64,000 nucleotides of DNA from Symsagittifera roscoffensis (GCF_963678635.1 NC_087062.1:45965758-46029757); one strand, 5' to 3'. Counted from the first letter of the stretch, positions 36,264-48,728 are shown. The notes: generated by a model from the sequence alone, not told the origin. Made by a program: numbers and translations.

Positions 36264-38234
36264 ACCCTCCGTCTAGTACAATTTAGCTTTTTAACTCAGT
36301 TAACACCGAAAATTCCGGGGGCCGGAGGGTTAGGTGGGAAGTCATGAACCCGCTTGTCCCGAGGTCCCCGGACCAAAAACAACTAAAGAGAAAGCGTAAA
36401 ACCAAACAAAAATAGTGTATAACCAAGAAAAAGCCAAAAACAAATTTATTTAAAATCAAAAAAGTACAAAAAACAGTAAAAAATCCAAAAACAGTAAAAA
36501 ACATAAAGTGACAGTTTATATGTTATTTCCGGACGAGATGTGATCTGACCTTCCTATTTGTTGTTGTTTCAGATTGATTTATATCGTTTCTGATAGAAAG
36601 ATTGTGTGTTTTGGTGAAGGGTTAGATACCCTCCCTCGAGTGTAATTTGAGTGTTTAAGCACGTTAATGGTAATTTTGCCGGTGGCCGGAGGGTAGAGTG
36701 GCAAGCTGATCAACGTGTTCCACACTCAACAGGGACATCAAGGACAACATCCGCAACGACTGTTGGGTATCGTTGAAGCAATTTTAGTATCGTTCGGGTA
36801 CTATTTCTTTAAAACTTAAGTGGTGGGGGGCACGATTGGCGCGGTCCGATTGTACCCTCCATCGATTACAAATTTCCGAGTTAAGGGTCTTAATTCGGAT
36901 ATTTTGGTGCAAAGGAGGGTATAGTACTATTCATTAACGACTATTAATAGATTATTATCCTTATTATATATTACTTATCTCCTATTTAGACCCAAGAAAC
37001 ACCCATTTTTTGTCGAAAATTACCAATTTTCGACCAAACCGTAGACCCCCAAATTTTCGGATATCCGAGCTTTTCCGATAGGCAGAAAGCTTTCATATAG
37101 AAAGTAGCTACGTAGTTCGATCCCCTTCACTAAAGAAACCGCGTGAGCAAAGACTCAGTAGAAGTTAGAAAAACGAAAATTTTTCGATCAAAGTTTTGAT
37201 AATTTTCTGTATTTTGTCAATCTGTTTTGGGGATCGAGTTTTTGAGTTTTTAGAGTTAGAGCAATAAAATTTTTTGCGTTAGGAGCGTGCTAGCATAACG
37301 TGCTCGGTTACTAGAGAAATTTTTGGGTAACCCTCCGAGTAGCTCCGTGGATAGAGCTAACGACTTAAGGTTTGGAAAAGGAAGGAATCGGAGGGTTCAA
37401 ATTTGACAGTTTTTGGCCAAATTTTTGTTTCTAAACCAATTTTGGTCCGGTTTTTTGCATTATTCCCGTGCCGTACAGGGCTGCTACGCTCATTTCAAGT
37501 ATTTTTAGGCACTTTTGACCGGAATTGCGGAAAAGTCTTTCAGAACCTATATAGGTGGTGAAAAAAGGCCATTTTGACGAACGCGTTTTTGACGATTTCT
37601 CAAAGACTAGTTATCTGATCGGGATAATTTTGGTACCATAAGTCGAAGTTTTTGACCACTTTTCCGAATCACAACCGTTTTTGGGATTGACAATCTCGGA
37701 AAAGAAAATTTTTTTTAGAATTTGTTGGTTCGGAGGGTCCAAATTACAGGTAACCCTCCGAGCAGCAGAAAATTTTATCAAAACATCTTTTTATTCAACT
37801 GGGAAGGTTGACCGAGTCAGCCAACCTAGTTTTAAGTCAGGTAGACCGCTTTTGGAGACTTTGTTGCGGTGATATAACCCTTTTTCTTGATTTTGGGGGA
37901 ACCCTCCGAAGTGACCCTCCGGAGTCAGCTAAACCCCTTAGCAACCCTCCTTAGTGGAAGATTTCCACGAGATCACCCAAAGAAGTTAAAACAGCTCCCC
38001 TTAGAGCTCTTAGCTTGTTTTGACGCTTTTTGAAGCTAGTGGGAGAACCTTCTAAGCGAGATCAAAAAATTTGAAAATTTTGGAGGTACCCTCCGAAGTG
38101 ACCCTCCGGAGCATATTAAGCATCTTATTGACCCTCCTTAGTAAATTTAGGGGGACCCTCCGAAGTAATTTGGGTGATTAGGGTACCCTCCGAAGTAACT
38201 TGGGTGATCAAGGTACCCTCCGAGGTAACCCTCC
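36264..38234 (+). repeat. ACCCTCC / GGAGGGT complementary heptamer array
   Basis: ACCCTCC and its complement GGAGGGT pair up four times in the same order: 36264/36324, 36628/36688, 36854/36914 and 37330/37390. Each pair is 60 bases apart start to start. A reversed pair follows at 37732/37753. Then come about ten ACCCTCC copies in one orientation (37901-38234), most extended as ACCCTCCGAAGTRA or ACCCTCCGGAG. Similar flanks of the first three pairs (TACAA, AGTTAA-like phrases) suggest a duplicated unit. In RNA each pair can form a 7-bp stem around a ~53-nt loop. Confidence 0.85.
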
Positions 38235-38482
38235 GGAGTGTCTTAAACCTTCTAACGATCTTCCTTGTTAGAGACTTGAGTAAACCTTCTGTGGCGATTT
38301 GGGAAACGGTAAATATCCATTTAATTAGGATCATATTAGGATATTAGGCGTGCTTATCAGGGTCATAAGAACCCATTCTGACCCGGGAATTTGTGATCAA
38401 CTTTGGATTCTACATTGGGTGTATCAGAAGTACCCGAACAAAGAAATTTTTTTTTTTCCTCTGATTGTGATTTTGGTTGTGT

Positions 38483-38850
38483 GGTTGCCTTGAGCTACTT
38501 AATAGGAAAGTTCGGGCAATCCGGGAACAAATAAAAGAAGACCTCGGTGAGTGTATTAGGCAAATACACACTCACTTGAGAAGAAAAGTTGTTCCCTGCT
38601 CTCGTGCACTTGGAGCGTTCCGGGTGTGGGGGAGCTTTTTCATAGACTTTAAAAATTTTCGATCAGAGGTTGCCTTGAGCTACTTAGTAGGACAGCTGGG
38701 GCAATCGCAGGACACCCAAAAGAAGACCTCGGTGGGTGTATTAGGCAGATACACACCCACTTGAGAAGACTGTGTCCTGGGCTTCGTTCTTTCGGACCGT
38801 TCCGATTGGGGGAAGTCTTTTTCTTTAAGACTAAGTTTTATTTATCTATT
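38483..38850 (+). ncRNA. tandem pair of covarying RNA hairpin modules in the leader
   Basis: A module beginning GGTTGCCTTGAGCTACTTA repeats at 38483 and 38668 (185-base period). Copy 1 has an outer stem GGGAACAA (38523-38530) with TTGTTCCC (38589-38596) and an inner stem GTGAGTGT (38547-38554) with ACACTCAC (38568-38575). Copy 2 has an outer stem CAGGACAC (38708-38715) with GTGTCCTG (38772-38779) and an inner stem GTGGGTGT (38732-38739) with ACACCCAC (38753-38760). Differences between copies are on both sides of the stems and keep pairing, which is direct evidence for a selected RNA structure. Possible roles are packaging, dimerisation or translation initiation. Confidence 0.85.
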
Positions 38851-39246
38851 TCTGAATCATCACTGCTTTTTATCAAAGATTGTTTAATTTTAACACAGCA
38901 GTGACTTGATAAATTGTGTGGCGATTAATTGATACTGACAAAAGGTCGCTGTCACCTGTAGGATATTCTTATCTGATTATCGATTGTGTTTTGTGTGTCG
39001 ATTATATGTTGTGGAAACTTAGTGATACTGTTATACTATACAACCGGGTTGAGTTAGCATTATATTAATACTGGGTAGACCCTGTGTGTAACTTTAGCTG
39101 AGTCACTAGTTTAGTCGTGAGAGATCTAAGAGACATTTTGATACTGACGGAATCGAGTAGGCAGCGTTAAGTGATTTAACTAAATCTTGTTTGTGGTACG
39201 TTTGCATTGCCATCAAATTACGAATACTTTCATTTTGTTAAAAACT

Positions 39247-42000
39247 ATGCAGCGCAGGGACTCGCTAGGATCGACTACTAAAATTCCCAGGCTAAGCAAG
39301 GGAAGCACGCGGAAGTTTAGAACTAGGCGTAGCCAAACCTCGTTTAGCAGCGCTTCCGACGCGTTTGCTGAAGACGAATCGACCAAAGGTCAACCTGATC
39401 TTTCAGTGAGCGAAATGAAACTAAGGAGCGAGAAAAACCTCGATGGCAATCAAAGGTGGAGCGCCGAGGCCGAGCCTGCGAGCGAGACGCTGGTGGATCC
39501 CTTTGACGAAGGGGAGCGAACGCTCATTCGACCCGACTTTGAGCCAGATGAGGTCCTCGAACGGGAGGAAGCCGAGAGGACAGAGGAGACCTCGGAGCGT
39601 CCCGAGGTCGAACCTCGGGAGGAAGTTTTGTACAGGGGAAGGTCCAAATCAGAGAGTAAGAGCTATAAATGGAGAAAGGAACCTTCAAATCTGACAAGTG
39701 CACACTCATCTTTAGCCAAACAGAGCAACAACGCGATGATGTCGAGTATGAGTCCGGGTGAAGAGCAGACGTTCTCGAAGGCAAAGAAAAGTTGGAAGTC
39801 TTTGTACGATGAGCGCGTGACGTCGCTACAAGCCGGAGGTCTATCCTCTAGTTACGACCAACCAGAAATAACCCATCCGGATGTGAACTTCACACCGTGC
39901 CCAAGGAACGACATGAGCAGGGAGGCGTCTTCTGCCTCGCCGACCAGGCCTATGTCAGATGGGATAACGATGGGAGCATCATCAACGTTTGACAGATTGA
40001 TGACGTCAATGCACAAGCAAAAGGGCGGTGCGTCATCGAGTACTAGGCTACAGCCACAGTTGACCTCGTCTTCTCTGGGGCTAACCCCGCCATTGGGGGC
40101 AGCTGGTGACATAAGTGATATGTTCGCTGGTGTGATGACTGGCCTGGATGAATTGAGGCGGGACATGACTAAGAGGATAGATCAAGTTGACGAGAGAGCT
40201 CACCATGGTCGAGAGAGTTTGAAAGATGAGCTAACGCACGTGAAGTCGCAGGCGAGGTTTGATCAGGCTCAATTGATTCGTAACACCGATCAATGCCTGG
40301 CTGAGAGCCTGGCACAGGCAAACAAAGAGTCAGAGGAAAGAGAGGCTAGGATGACAAGAGAGATTGAGCGATTATTGAATGATCATGATGATACCTACGC
40401 CCAAACGATGACTGGCCTGGAAAAGAGGTTGGACGCCAAATCTGACTTGATGATGCGGAAGCTTGACGCGATCCTGAATGGGAGTAGTTGGCAGGAGTAT
40501 TCCAACTCAAGGGAGCGCTCACGCCATGCGAATGTTGGAGATGATACGGGCAACAGTGCCAGAGCCCAGCAAGGCTCGAGAACGAACTACGAACATAGAA
40601 ACAAGGAGCGGCCAAGGGCAGCCCCGCAGAGGCCTGGCTGGACGAATCCAGTCCCGCCGGAGGCAGATGCCACCCCGGAGACAAGATTGCCAACCGTGCC
40701 ACAAGTCAGTTCAGTACCAGATCTGACTATAGTCTCACAGGACACAACGATGTATGCCTCGATGTTTGAGCCTCTGAACAGATCTCTCGAAACATTCATC
40801 ACCAAGCTCTCGAAGTCAACCGAGAGAGGAGAGAGGTCAAGAAGGACACTGAAAAAGCCGAAGTCATATAAAGACGAGTCAGACGGCTGCATTGATACTT
40901 GGATAGAGGTGATGAAGTTACACTTTAAGGAAGAGAATCTCTCCAAGAAACAAGAGTGCAGCGCGCTGACGAGCAACCTGGAGGGTACTGCATTAAATTG
41001 TGTAATGGCGAAAAGAGCCAATGAGAGAGACAGCGCTCGCAAGATATTCGACATCCTGCTGAATCGTTTCGGCTCTGGAGTACAAGGGCACCAGGCTATG
41101 GTGAAGTTCGAGAAGAGGCGTCAGAGAGATGAAGAATCAATAGATAAATTCTTGGACGACCTTGAATTGCTCAGGAAGAGAAGCAACCCGGATGAGAGAA
41201 TATCCGAGCGAAACTTGGCGATTGCTTCGAAGTTCATGGATGGAGTAAGGAGTGAGGAGTTGAAGACGATGTTGGCCACTCACTTCACCCTGTCGCTTGA
41301 CCAGGTACCCACGCCTGACGACTTGCGTATGAAGTCACGCGAGTATTTACTCATAAAACCGAGGGCGCAAAACCGTTACAGCAATTATGGCAACTATAGC
41401 GGGACAAACACTGGTGCGAATTCCAGTTGGTACAAACCTCGCGATGACATGGACAAGAGGAGGTCGTGCGCGAATTGTGGTTCGATGGACCATCACGTCT
41501 CTGCGTGTTCTGCATACAAACAGAACATGAAGGCCATAGGCTACTTTCTCGAGGACGCCGACGCGACCGACGAGGATCATGAGGAGTACGTCAGAGGGCT
41601 CATCTTGAAATATGGTCCGAGGTGTTTCTTCTGTAATCTGGAGGGACACTTCAAGTCGGATTGTACTCAATTTTGGGACGCAGTAGCGGACGCGAAACAT
41701 CCCCGCCACGAAGAGGCGCTTTCGGGTGTCAAGGCCAGTCGAGCACGTCTGATGAACGAGGCTGAATCTCGGAGAAAGGAGACGACACCGAGCACCTTTA
41801 CGACCAAAAAGGTTAAGACATGGCCTGACGAGGTGGTAGCCTCGAACCTCGAAGCAGAGTCGTCTAGCCCACTCAAGGTGGATTACGGCCTGGCGGCAAG
41901 GACAGCGATGCAGAATGTCAAACAGAACCTAGCCACGAAACAAGTGGAGCAATGGGTAAGGTCGGAGCTGGCGAGCACAGATCTTCGGGAAAGTCTTAAT
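39247..42000 (+). pseudogene. gag: gag region of the giant element
   Basis: ATG at 39247 begins MQRRDSLGSTTK after a stop-rich leader. About 500 charged, low-complexity residues (acidic, Ser/Arg-rich, with a coiled-coil-like stretch around residues 290-400) precede a retrotrans_gag core at about residues 510-710. That core has W-I-E-V-M-K-L-H-F, ALTSNLEGTALNCV and VKFEKRRQRDEESIDKFLDD. Two CX2CX4HX4C zinc knuckles follow, CANCGSMDHHVSAC at residue 741 and CFFCNLEGHFKSDC at residue 793. Gag forms the particle and the knuckles bind RNA. The long N-terminal extension is unusual for Gypsy gag. Treated as part of a fossil element; the gag part itself is open. Confidence 0.9.
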
Positions 42001-42479
42001 GTCCTGGGTAAAACGACAAAAGCAGAAGACAAAGAGGAGCCCAAGAAACAGGGACTAAAACTGAACGTTATATCTGGTAAGACTTTCGGCATGACGAAGG
42101 CGGGGACCAAAATAATGTCCATCATCTCAGTCGCAGGGCACCAGGTGGTCAAGAACTTGAGTGAACCATCCGAGATTACACTAGTCCACCTGGACATCTA
42201 TGCCGACTACCTGAAGGAGAAGGATCCCAAACTGGACTCCAGGGCAGTGCCAGCGCTGCTCACAACGGGAGGTCCGAGGCTGATGAAAGTGGACGGACAT
42301 TATATCGATGTCCATGGCCCTTACCCGATCCTGATGAATGTAGATGGCATCAATATCTACACGAAAGCTCACATAACTGATGCGAACGATCAGGTTGGCC
42401 GGATATACATTGGTAAAGAGGAGCTGAAGGTCAGACGAATCGGACACAACGCGATGCTCGAACAAGATGCGGTGCATAT

Positions 42480-42860
42480 TGGTTGCGAGGCCGATCTGGC
42501 CGCACACGTTCTGGAAGTGCAAGGCAGACAACTTTCAGTAAAGGGACTGCTAGACACGGGAGCAGTGGTTAGTGTCATGCCAGTCAAAACTTGGACCGAC
42601 ATGGGTTTCGAAAGGTCGGATCCCATACCGATAAACATCAGGTTGGCAGCTGCCAATCAGGGAGCGATCTATGTCGCCGGACGAACCACGATCATTTCAC
42701 TGCAGCTCGCAGGAAGACATCTTTGGATGAGCTTCCTAGTAGTAGAGAATTTGGACGAATCCGACCAGTTCATCCTAGGAAGGGATTTCGTTCGCAACTT
42801 TGACGTCACGATCGATCTCAATGACGGATTGATTAGGATCAAGGATCCTGAGAGAAAGTA
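42480..42860 (+). pseudogene. aspartic protease region of the giant element
   Basis: KGLLDTGAVVSVMP (DTG at 42553-42561) is the retropepsin active site. FILGRDFVRNFDVTIDL near 42770-42820 is the closing ILG-x-D-F block. It continues in the same open frame as gag, so gag and protease form one precursor. Confidence 0.92.
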
Positions 42861-43569
42861 TGAAAAAAGACCTCTTAATAAGATCTTAATTAATCAGGCC
42901 AAGGTGCCGATTTTTCTGGATCGAAAAGTTAGATTAAAACCAAACCAAGCCGTAGTAGCGACGTTTAGGATGAGGAACTTGAATGAACTCAGCAATGACA
43001 GACAGGTGTGTCTGGTACCAAATCCAAACAGTAAAAGCTCGGCTATTTTAGGAAGAAGCTTCTCACTCACTCAGAGCGGACTGTGTGTGAGTGTGTTATT
43101 GAACACAGAAGCAACAACAGTGACAATACAGAGGGGAAAGAAACTTGGCTACGCTTTGCCTCTGAACACAGACTTTCAGAGTGTGGAGAACTTGAAAAAG
43201 TTTGATGTAACTAAATGTCCACTGCATGCGAACCAAGAATGTATAATGAAAAGAGTGAATGAATTGAAATCTTCTAGGAAATTGTTTTCAATGAAGTCGG
43301 AAACAGATGATGGGCTGTCTAGTTGTTCCAACTTCCCTGAGAGACCGACGGAGGCAGAGTTAGCAGTGAATAAACCTGTCCTACCTGAGATAGAACATCT
43401 GAAGGGTAAAATATCAGACAAGGAACTAGATTCGCTCAGGGCGGTGCTAAATCGGAACGCAGACGTTTTTTCAAAGCATAAGGCCGACATAGGTTGTTGA
43501 AATTTTGTAGAGCACGAGATTGAGATAGAAGAGGGCTCGGTTCCTCATAGGGAAGGGGCGAGAAGAATG

Positions 43570-44260
43570 ACCCCAAACAAGTCAGAAGCGTGCAGGAAGG
43601 AAATCGAGATGTTAATGGAGTACGACATGATCGAGCCGTCGAAGTCTCCATGGGCTTGTGGTGTGGTTATGGCGAAAAAGAAAAGGGGACAACTCAGATT
43701 TTGTTGTGATTTCCGTTATCTGAACGCAGTGACTATAAAGGACGCATACCCGATTCCCCGCATCGATGAGAGCCTATCCAAGCTGGGAGACGCTAAGTTC
43801 TTCACGACGTTGGATTTGGGCTCCGCATTCTGGCAAGTGCCACTCAGAAAGCAAGATCGAGAGAAAACAGGTTTCGCGTGTGAGCTGGGACTGTTCCAGT
43901 GGAAGAGGATGCCATTCGGATTGTGCAACGCGACGGCCACATTCCAGCGACTGATGGCCCAGGCACTCACGAGCGTCACTAAGAAATACGGGAATCTCAT
44001 TATGTGTTATGTCGATGATGTCGTGATTGCAACACCAACCTTGGAAGACCACATAGAGAGGTTGGAGGAGGTGTTTTCTTGCATGAAGCAGGCGGGTCTG
44101 AAATGTAAACCCTCTAAGTGTGAAATCCTCAGGGATTTCATAAAGTATCTGGGCCGCCTGGTTGACAAACATGGAGTGAGACCAGATCCCGAAGCGGTTG
44201 AAGCGGTGCTGACCTGGAAGGCACCTAAAACAGATACACAGCTGATGAGTTTTCTGGGAT
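43570..44260 (+). pseudogene. reverse transcriptase region of the giant element
   Basis: All Ty3/Gypsy RT blocks are present in order: YDMIEPSKSPWACGVVMAKKK, RFCCDFRYLNAVTIKDAYP, FFTTLDLGSAFWQVPL (motif A), RMPFGLCNATATFQRLM (motif B) and CYVDDVVIAT with YVDD at 44008-44019. These are followed by KPSKCEIL and LGFANYYREFI of the thumb. This domain copies the element RNA to DNA. Confidence 0.95.
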
Positions 44261-44439
44261 TCGCAAATTATTATCGAGAGTTCATCAAGGGGTATGCTGA
44301 CAAGATATACCCCATGCAGAGGTTGATGAGAAACAAGGGCAAAAAGTTCACCTGGACTGATGAGGCACAAGTTTCATTTGAAAACATCAAGCGTGAACTT
44401 TGCGAGGCACCGGTCCTCGGCATGCCAACAGAGAAGGGG

Positions 44440-44830
44440 ATGTTCGTGCTGGACACGGATGCATCAGTGGTTGCGATATCGGGCATACTTCACCAGGAGC
44501 AGGAGTGGAACGGGAGAACGGTTCTTCGTCCGATAGCCTACGGGAGTAAAGTCCTGAGTGATACTGAAATGAAGTACGGCGCACCAAAAGCTGAGATGTT
44601 TGCGGTGATCACTTTCGTGGAAAAATACAGGGCCTACTTGGGGAGTGCTCCCTTCAAGTTACGTGTGGATAATCGTGCCCTTGCCTGGCTGAAAACCTAT
44701 TCGATGGACCAAAGCTATATTGGTCGTTGGATTGTGCGCCTGGATGGATACCACATGATCATAGAGCACCGTACCCGTGACAAGCACCAGAACGCAGATA
44801 GCCTCAGTAAAACGACAGAATTTTATGAGC
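44440..44830 (+). pseudogene. RNase H region of the giant element
   Basis: FVLDTDASVVAISGIL, YGSKVLSDTEMKYGAPKAEMFA and LRVDNRALAWL give the D-E-D pattern of Gypsy RNase H. HRTRDKHQNADSLSK closes the domain. It follows RT in the same frame and removes the RNA strand. Confidence 0.93.
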
Positions 44831-46030
44831 GCCTCGAGGAGAAGCAGGCTAACCAATCAGAGATCAAAGACGGGTTTTCCTTTCTGGATAAAGAAACCTA
44901 CGACAAGCTGCCACTTACTAGGTGGTTAGACAAGTCAGGACATCCTATACCTGGACACCCTGATCTTCCAGTGGAGACGGCCGCGGAGATAAAGCTTTTA
45001 GCCAGAGGCGAGCCCGTTCCGTTGGATCTGCTAGTCCGATCCAACTTGGTACAGCAAGAACTAACCAGGTTGGGTATAAACAGCATGGCTCTATTGAACA
45101 AGACGGTGAACGTGGCGCCGGACGTCATCGAAAAACTCCGTGACTTGTTGGACAGGGAAGTGGATAGGCATGATCGTGGATGGATGGAGACAATGCAGCG
45201 GTTGACTGTCACCGAGAGAACAGAGAAGAGGCCAGTGTCCATTCGCAGCCGAGGCGTTGAACGGGATTGCAGGTCGATCGTCAACCAGCTGGTGAGCTCG
45301 ATGCCGAAAGAAGTCTTGTTGAGAACTTCGTTCACTGAATATGGAACATTGAATCAGAACCAAACTACTGAGGAAGTCAGGATCAGGTCGAAATCTAGCT
45401 TCACGAGGAGAGTGCACTTCACGGATGCAAAAGAGGAATACGAGCCAAGCCCAGATTCTTCGTCCGTGGACGAGACAATGTCCGGGGAGTCTGAAACCTT
45501 CGAGCCAGTCAAGGACGACTCGTCCGAGGAGTCAGACACCTTTGAGCCCGTGCAGGATGACTTGTCCGGGGAGAGGTTGACTAGACCACCTAAGGGCAGA
45601 ACTTTGTCCGGGGAGTCGGGTTCGAAGCGACCGATGGACAGAGTTTTGTCCGGGGAGTCAAGAAACATCTCAGACAACTTGGAATATGATGTTGGAGAAT
45701 CAGTCGACTCAAGTGTTGACTCGGGACCCCAGTCCTGGGACAACACGTCTGAAACAACTTCCAATTCCGATATGTCAGAAATCGCAATCCACTCCTTATT
45801 GGTAGACTGGAAGCAGCGTGGGCTGGACCGGGAAACACATCAGGATCCAGACAGGGGCAGATACACCTCAGATGAAGAGGGCACTGTGGTAGATAATGCC
45901 GCGGACGAGCTCGAGCTGATAGCAGTTTCGAAACGCCCAACCAGATTGCTGCCACATGGTACGGTCGTCCGTACCAATCTGGAACCATCTGTGCAGGAAG
46001 CGACGCCTTTGAAAAAGATATGGTGTCAAG
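44830..46030 (+). pseudogene. acidic linker between RNase H and integrase, with SGE repeats
   Basis: A ~400-residue Ser/Glu/Asp-rich linker contains the repeated peptides MSGESETFEPV, DLSGERLTRP, TLSGESGSKRP and VLSGESRNIS. At DNA level each LSGE repeat is TTGTCCGGGGAG, the same 12-mer that forms the polypurine tract at 58803. A linker this long is uncommon in Gypsy pol. Confidence 0.75.
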
Positions 46031-46179
46031 CTGATGGACGATGCTCATGCTCCGGAGATAATGAGTGGGCAAATGAACGTGGTGAAGACGTATTTGAAAG
46101 CCAGATACAGGCTGTCGGATCTCCTAAGGGCTCAACGAAATGATAGAGTGACGAGCAGTCTGAAGAGATGGATCGAGAA

Positions 46180-47400
46180 TGGAGCACCAGACAAGGGAGA
46201 TTTGGAAGAAGACAGCTACAAAATCCTGAAGCAATTCTACCTGAAGCGAAACGACTTGTTGTACCTGAATAAGGACGGAATCGTAGCCTGTAAGCGCAAG
46301 GAGGAGGACAAGGTCCTTTATAAATACAATTCAATAGTGTTACCACAGTTGTACCAGACCGAATTGCTCTTTCGTTCACATGATCAGATGGGTCATCAAG
46401 GCGTGGACAAAGTGTACAACAGGATACAGAAACGATTTGAATGGCCGGGATTGAAGAAGGCTTGTGAGAAGTGGATCGCAGCATGCCTGTCATGTCAGCA
46501 AGCGAAGGATCCCAGGAAGCTAAGGTTCCCCCTACAGTCAATAGAGTCGTCAGGTTTCAACGAAGTGGTGCAAATTGATCATCAGAAGATCTGTATGACA
46601 GCAACGGGCTATAATCAGGTGCTGGTAATTATCGACCATTTTACGAAGTATGCGGAGGCAGCACCCTGCATGAATGCATCGGCAGAAGAAACATGCGATC
46701 ATTTGATAAATGTGTGGATAGCAAGGCATGGCTGCCCCATCACGTTCCAATCGGACAATGGCAAAGCATTCGTAGGTGATCTCACGAAAGAGTTAATGAA
46801 GAGGTCGCAGGTAGCGCAGGCCCACTCGACCACTTATCACCCGCAAACGAATGGCCTAGTCGAGAGGCAGAATCACACACTGGTATCCATGTTGAGAGTC
46901 TACTGCTCACGCTACATGGATGACTGGGACAAGCACTTGCCACAAGTGATGGGTGCTTACAACAGCACGGAGCATTCCACCACGGGAATAAGTCCGCATA
47001 TGATGCTGACGGGTCACGAAAAAGCACTCCCGTTAACGTTCTTCTACCCTGAATATGAAGGGAAGAGGACAGCACCGCAAACGTACGTGCGGGACGTTAT
47101 TAGAAGACAACAGGACCTCAATTACTTATGCAGGAGGAATACGCAACAGGCGCAAATTAGACAAAAAAGGAGGTTTGATAAAAAGGACAGCCGATGCAAA
47201 AACCTACTCAGTTGGCGATTACGTCTGGGTGTTCCAGGAAGTGGTTCCACCAAAAGGAACCAAGAAATTATTAAAGAAATGGCGTGGTCCATTTCAGATA
47301 ACAGAGGTGCACCAAGGAGGTCGTTTTTATCGGCTGAGCACTGGAAGAGCGGCTCATCACGAGAATATCAAACCCCACAATACCTCGTCAGAGGATTGGT
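46180..47400 (+). pseudogene. integrase region of the giant element
   Basis: An HHCC zinc finger (HDQMGHQGV then CLSCQQAK) is followed by the DDE core: QIDHQKI near 46573, FQSDNGKAF near 46749 and TNGLVERQN near 46853. A GPF-type C-terminal segment KKWRGPFQITEVHQGG lies near 47275-47325, typical of Gypsy integrases that carry the GPY/F module. This enzyme inserts the cDNA into chromosomes. Confidence 0.93.
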
Positions 47401-48728
47401 GCATCCCAGCGGACATGCAAGAGGGAGACTATTTGATAGTGGATCCTGCTTGTGAAGTGAATGAAAGGGGTACTCGCGACAAGAACGACGGGAATGAGGT
47501 GGTGGACGATTGCGATCTACCACTGGATCTCGAGTTGACCGAGCGAGTAGAGGTGGACGATGAAACTCTACCTTATGCCGAAGAAGACTGGGACTGCCCG
47601 GAACAAACCGAAATTTACAAAGGAATACAGCCTGACTTTCCTCTCGCTATGGAAACACGCCAAAGCAAGAGAGGAAAAAACCAGAAGAAATACAATCCGT
47701 ACGGCGAGGACTTCGTTGTAGACAGGATAGTAGTAAGTGATGTCATGGACTCGCTGGTGGGACTGGACGAAGTGGCGATGCTAGAAGAAATTGACCTTGT
47801 GAACGATATGGATCAAGATTGGATCGACGATCGATCAGAACCGGAAGTGGAGTTCGAACCAGAAGCGGAACAGACTCATGAGCAAGAACTAACAAACTTG
47901 CGCGTGCTCGAATGGCTCCATGATCTGCCGACAGATCCAAAAGAGACGATCCTGACGATTCAGGACGTCGATAAAGACGGCGTCAAATACATCAGTCATG
48001 ACAATACCGAGTCCAACTGGGTCGCCCCAGATGGTCCTCTACGTGTTCCACAATCCAACCTCGATCTCTTAGACTTTGGGCGATCGACGGGGACGTCGAT
48101 GGATATTTTTGTCCGGGGAGTGGGTGTAGGACTCACCCACACCAAAAATCTGATAATAAAAAAATTGAAATCGGCAAGAGAAACCGGAGAACTAGAGACA
48201 GAGGGCGAGAATGCTAAAAAACCGCCTTTTGGACGAATCTTTGAATCGTGTTTTGATCTACCGAACCATTATTCGAACAATATCGTCATAACGGACAGCG
48301 ATTTCATACTCACGGAACGCACGTGCGCCATAGCGATAACCGCGGACGTAAGCTTCAAAACAGCACTAGCGGCTGACTTCAAGAGAGAGTATAAAAATAT
48401 CGAGTTTTTGTGGAAACAGAGGCCTGGTGTGGGAGGGATGATAGCGCTGCCCCCTGTTGCATCACAGATACCAGGGAAATATTTGTGTTTCCTGGTTACC
48501 AAGGCCACTGATAGGCAACACGTGAATCCGGAGAGCTTGGTATTGGACTTGACTCGACTTAGGGATTTCCTGGTTGAGAGAGGTGTGACCTCTCTCTCGT
48601 TGCCAGTATACGATCCTAATAGGGGAAAGCTACATCCGAGAGAGTTGTACGCACTTGTACATGTGATATTTTCAGAGACTGACATAGAAGTTTACTTACA
48701 TAAAAAATACTCTCTGAGCATATGCTAA
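47400..48728 (+). pseudogene. C-terminal extension of the integrase frame with a macro domain
   Basis: After the GPF module the frame continues for about 440 residues. First comes an acidic stretch (EVVDDCDLPLD, EEDWDCPE, EPEVEFEPEAE). Then, from about 48268 to 48715, comes a domain resembling the TARG1/OARD1 class of macro domains. It reads ITDSDFILTERTCAIAITAD, ALAADFKREYKNIEFL, KYLCFLVTKA, LRDFLVERGVTSLSLP and VIFSETDIEVYLHKK, matching the strand-helix order and the (Y)LITK..., GVT-x-LSMP and TDI-x-VY blocks of OARD1. Macro domains bind or remove ADP-ribose. The stretch is one uninterrupted frame to 48728. The domain identity is from pattern recognition without a search. Confidence 0.75.

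Larger units (their letters stand above)
36115..39246 (+). other. ~3.1-kb untranslated leader of the giant element
   Basis: No gene is visible. Two structural systems are: many ACCCTCC/GGAGGGT heptamers (36264-38234) and a tandem pair of covarying hairpins (38483-38850). Open frames in this stretch translate these structures and have no domains. The ATG chosen for gag is at 39247. Confidence 0.75.

Noticed and set aside
38477-38764. 95-codon open frame in the leader
   Set aside because: It spans the tandem RNA modules; the two halves repeat only because the DNA repeats, and stem covariation explains the pattern better than coding.
43774-44370. 198-codon minus-strand frame
   Set aside because: It mirrors the RT coding of the giant element on the other strand and has no domain of its own.
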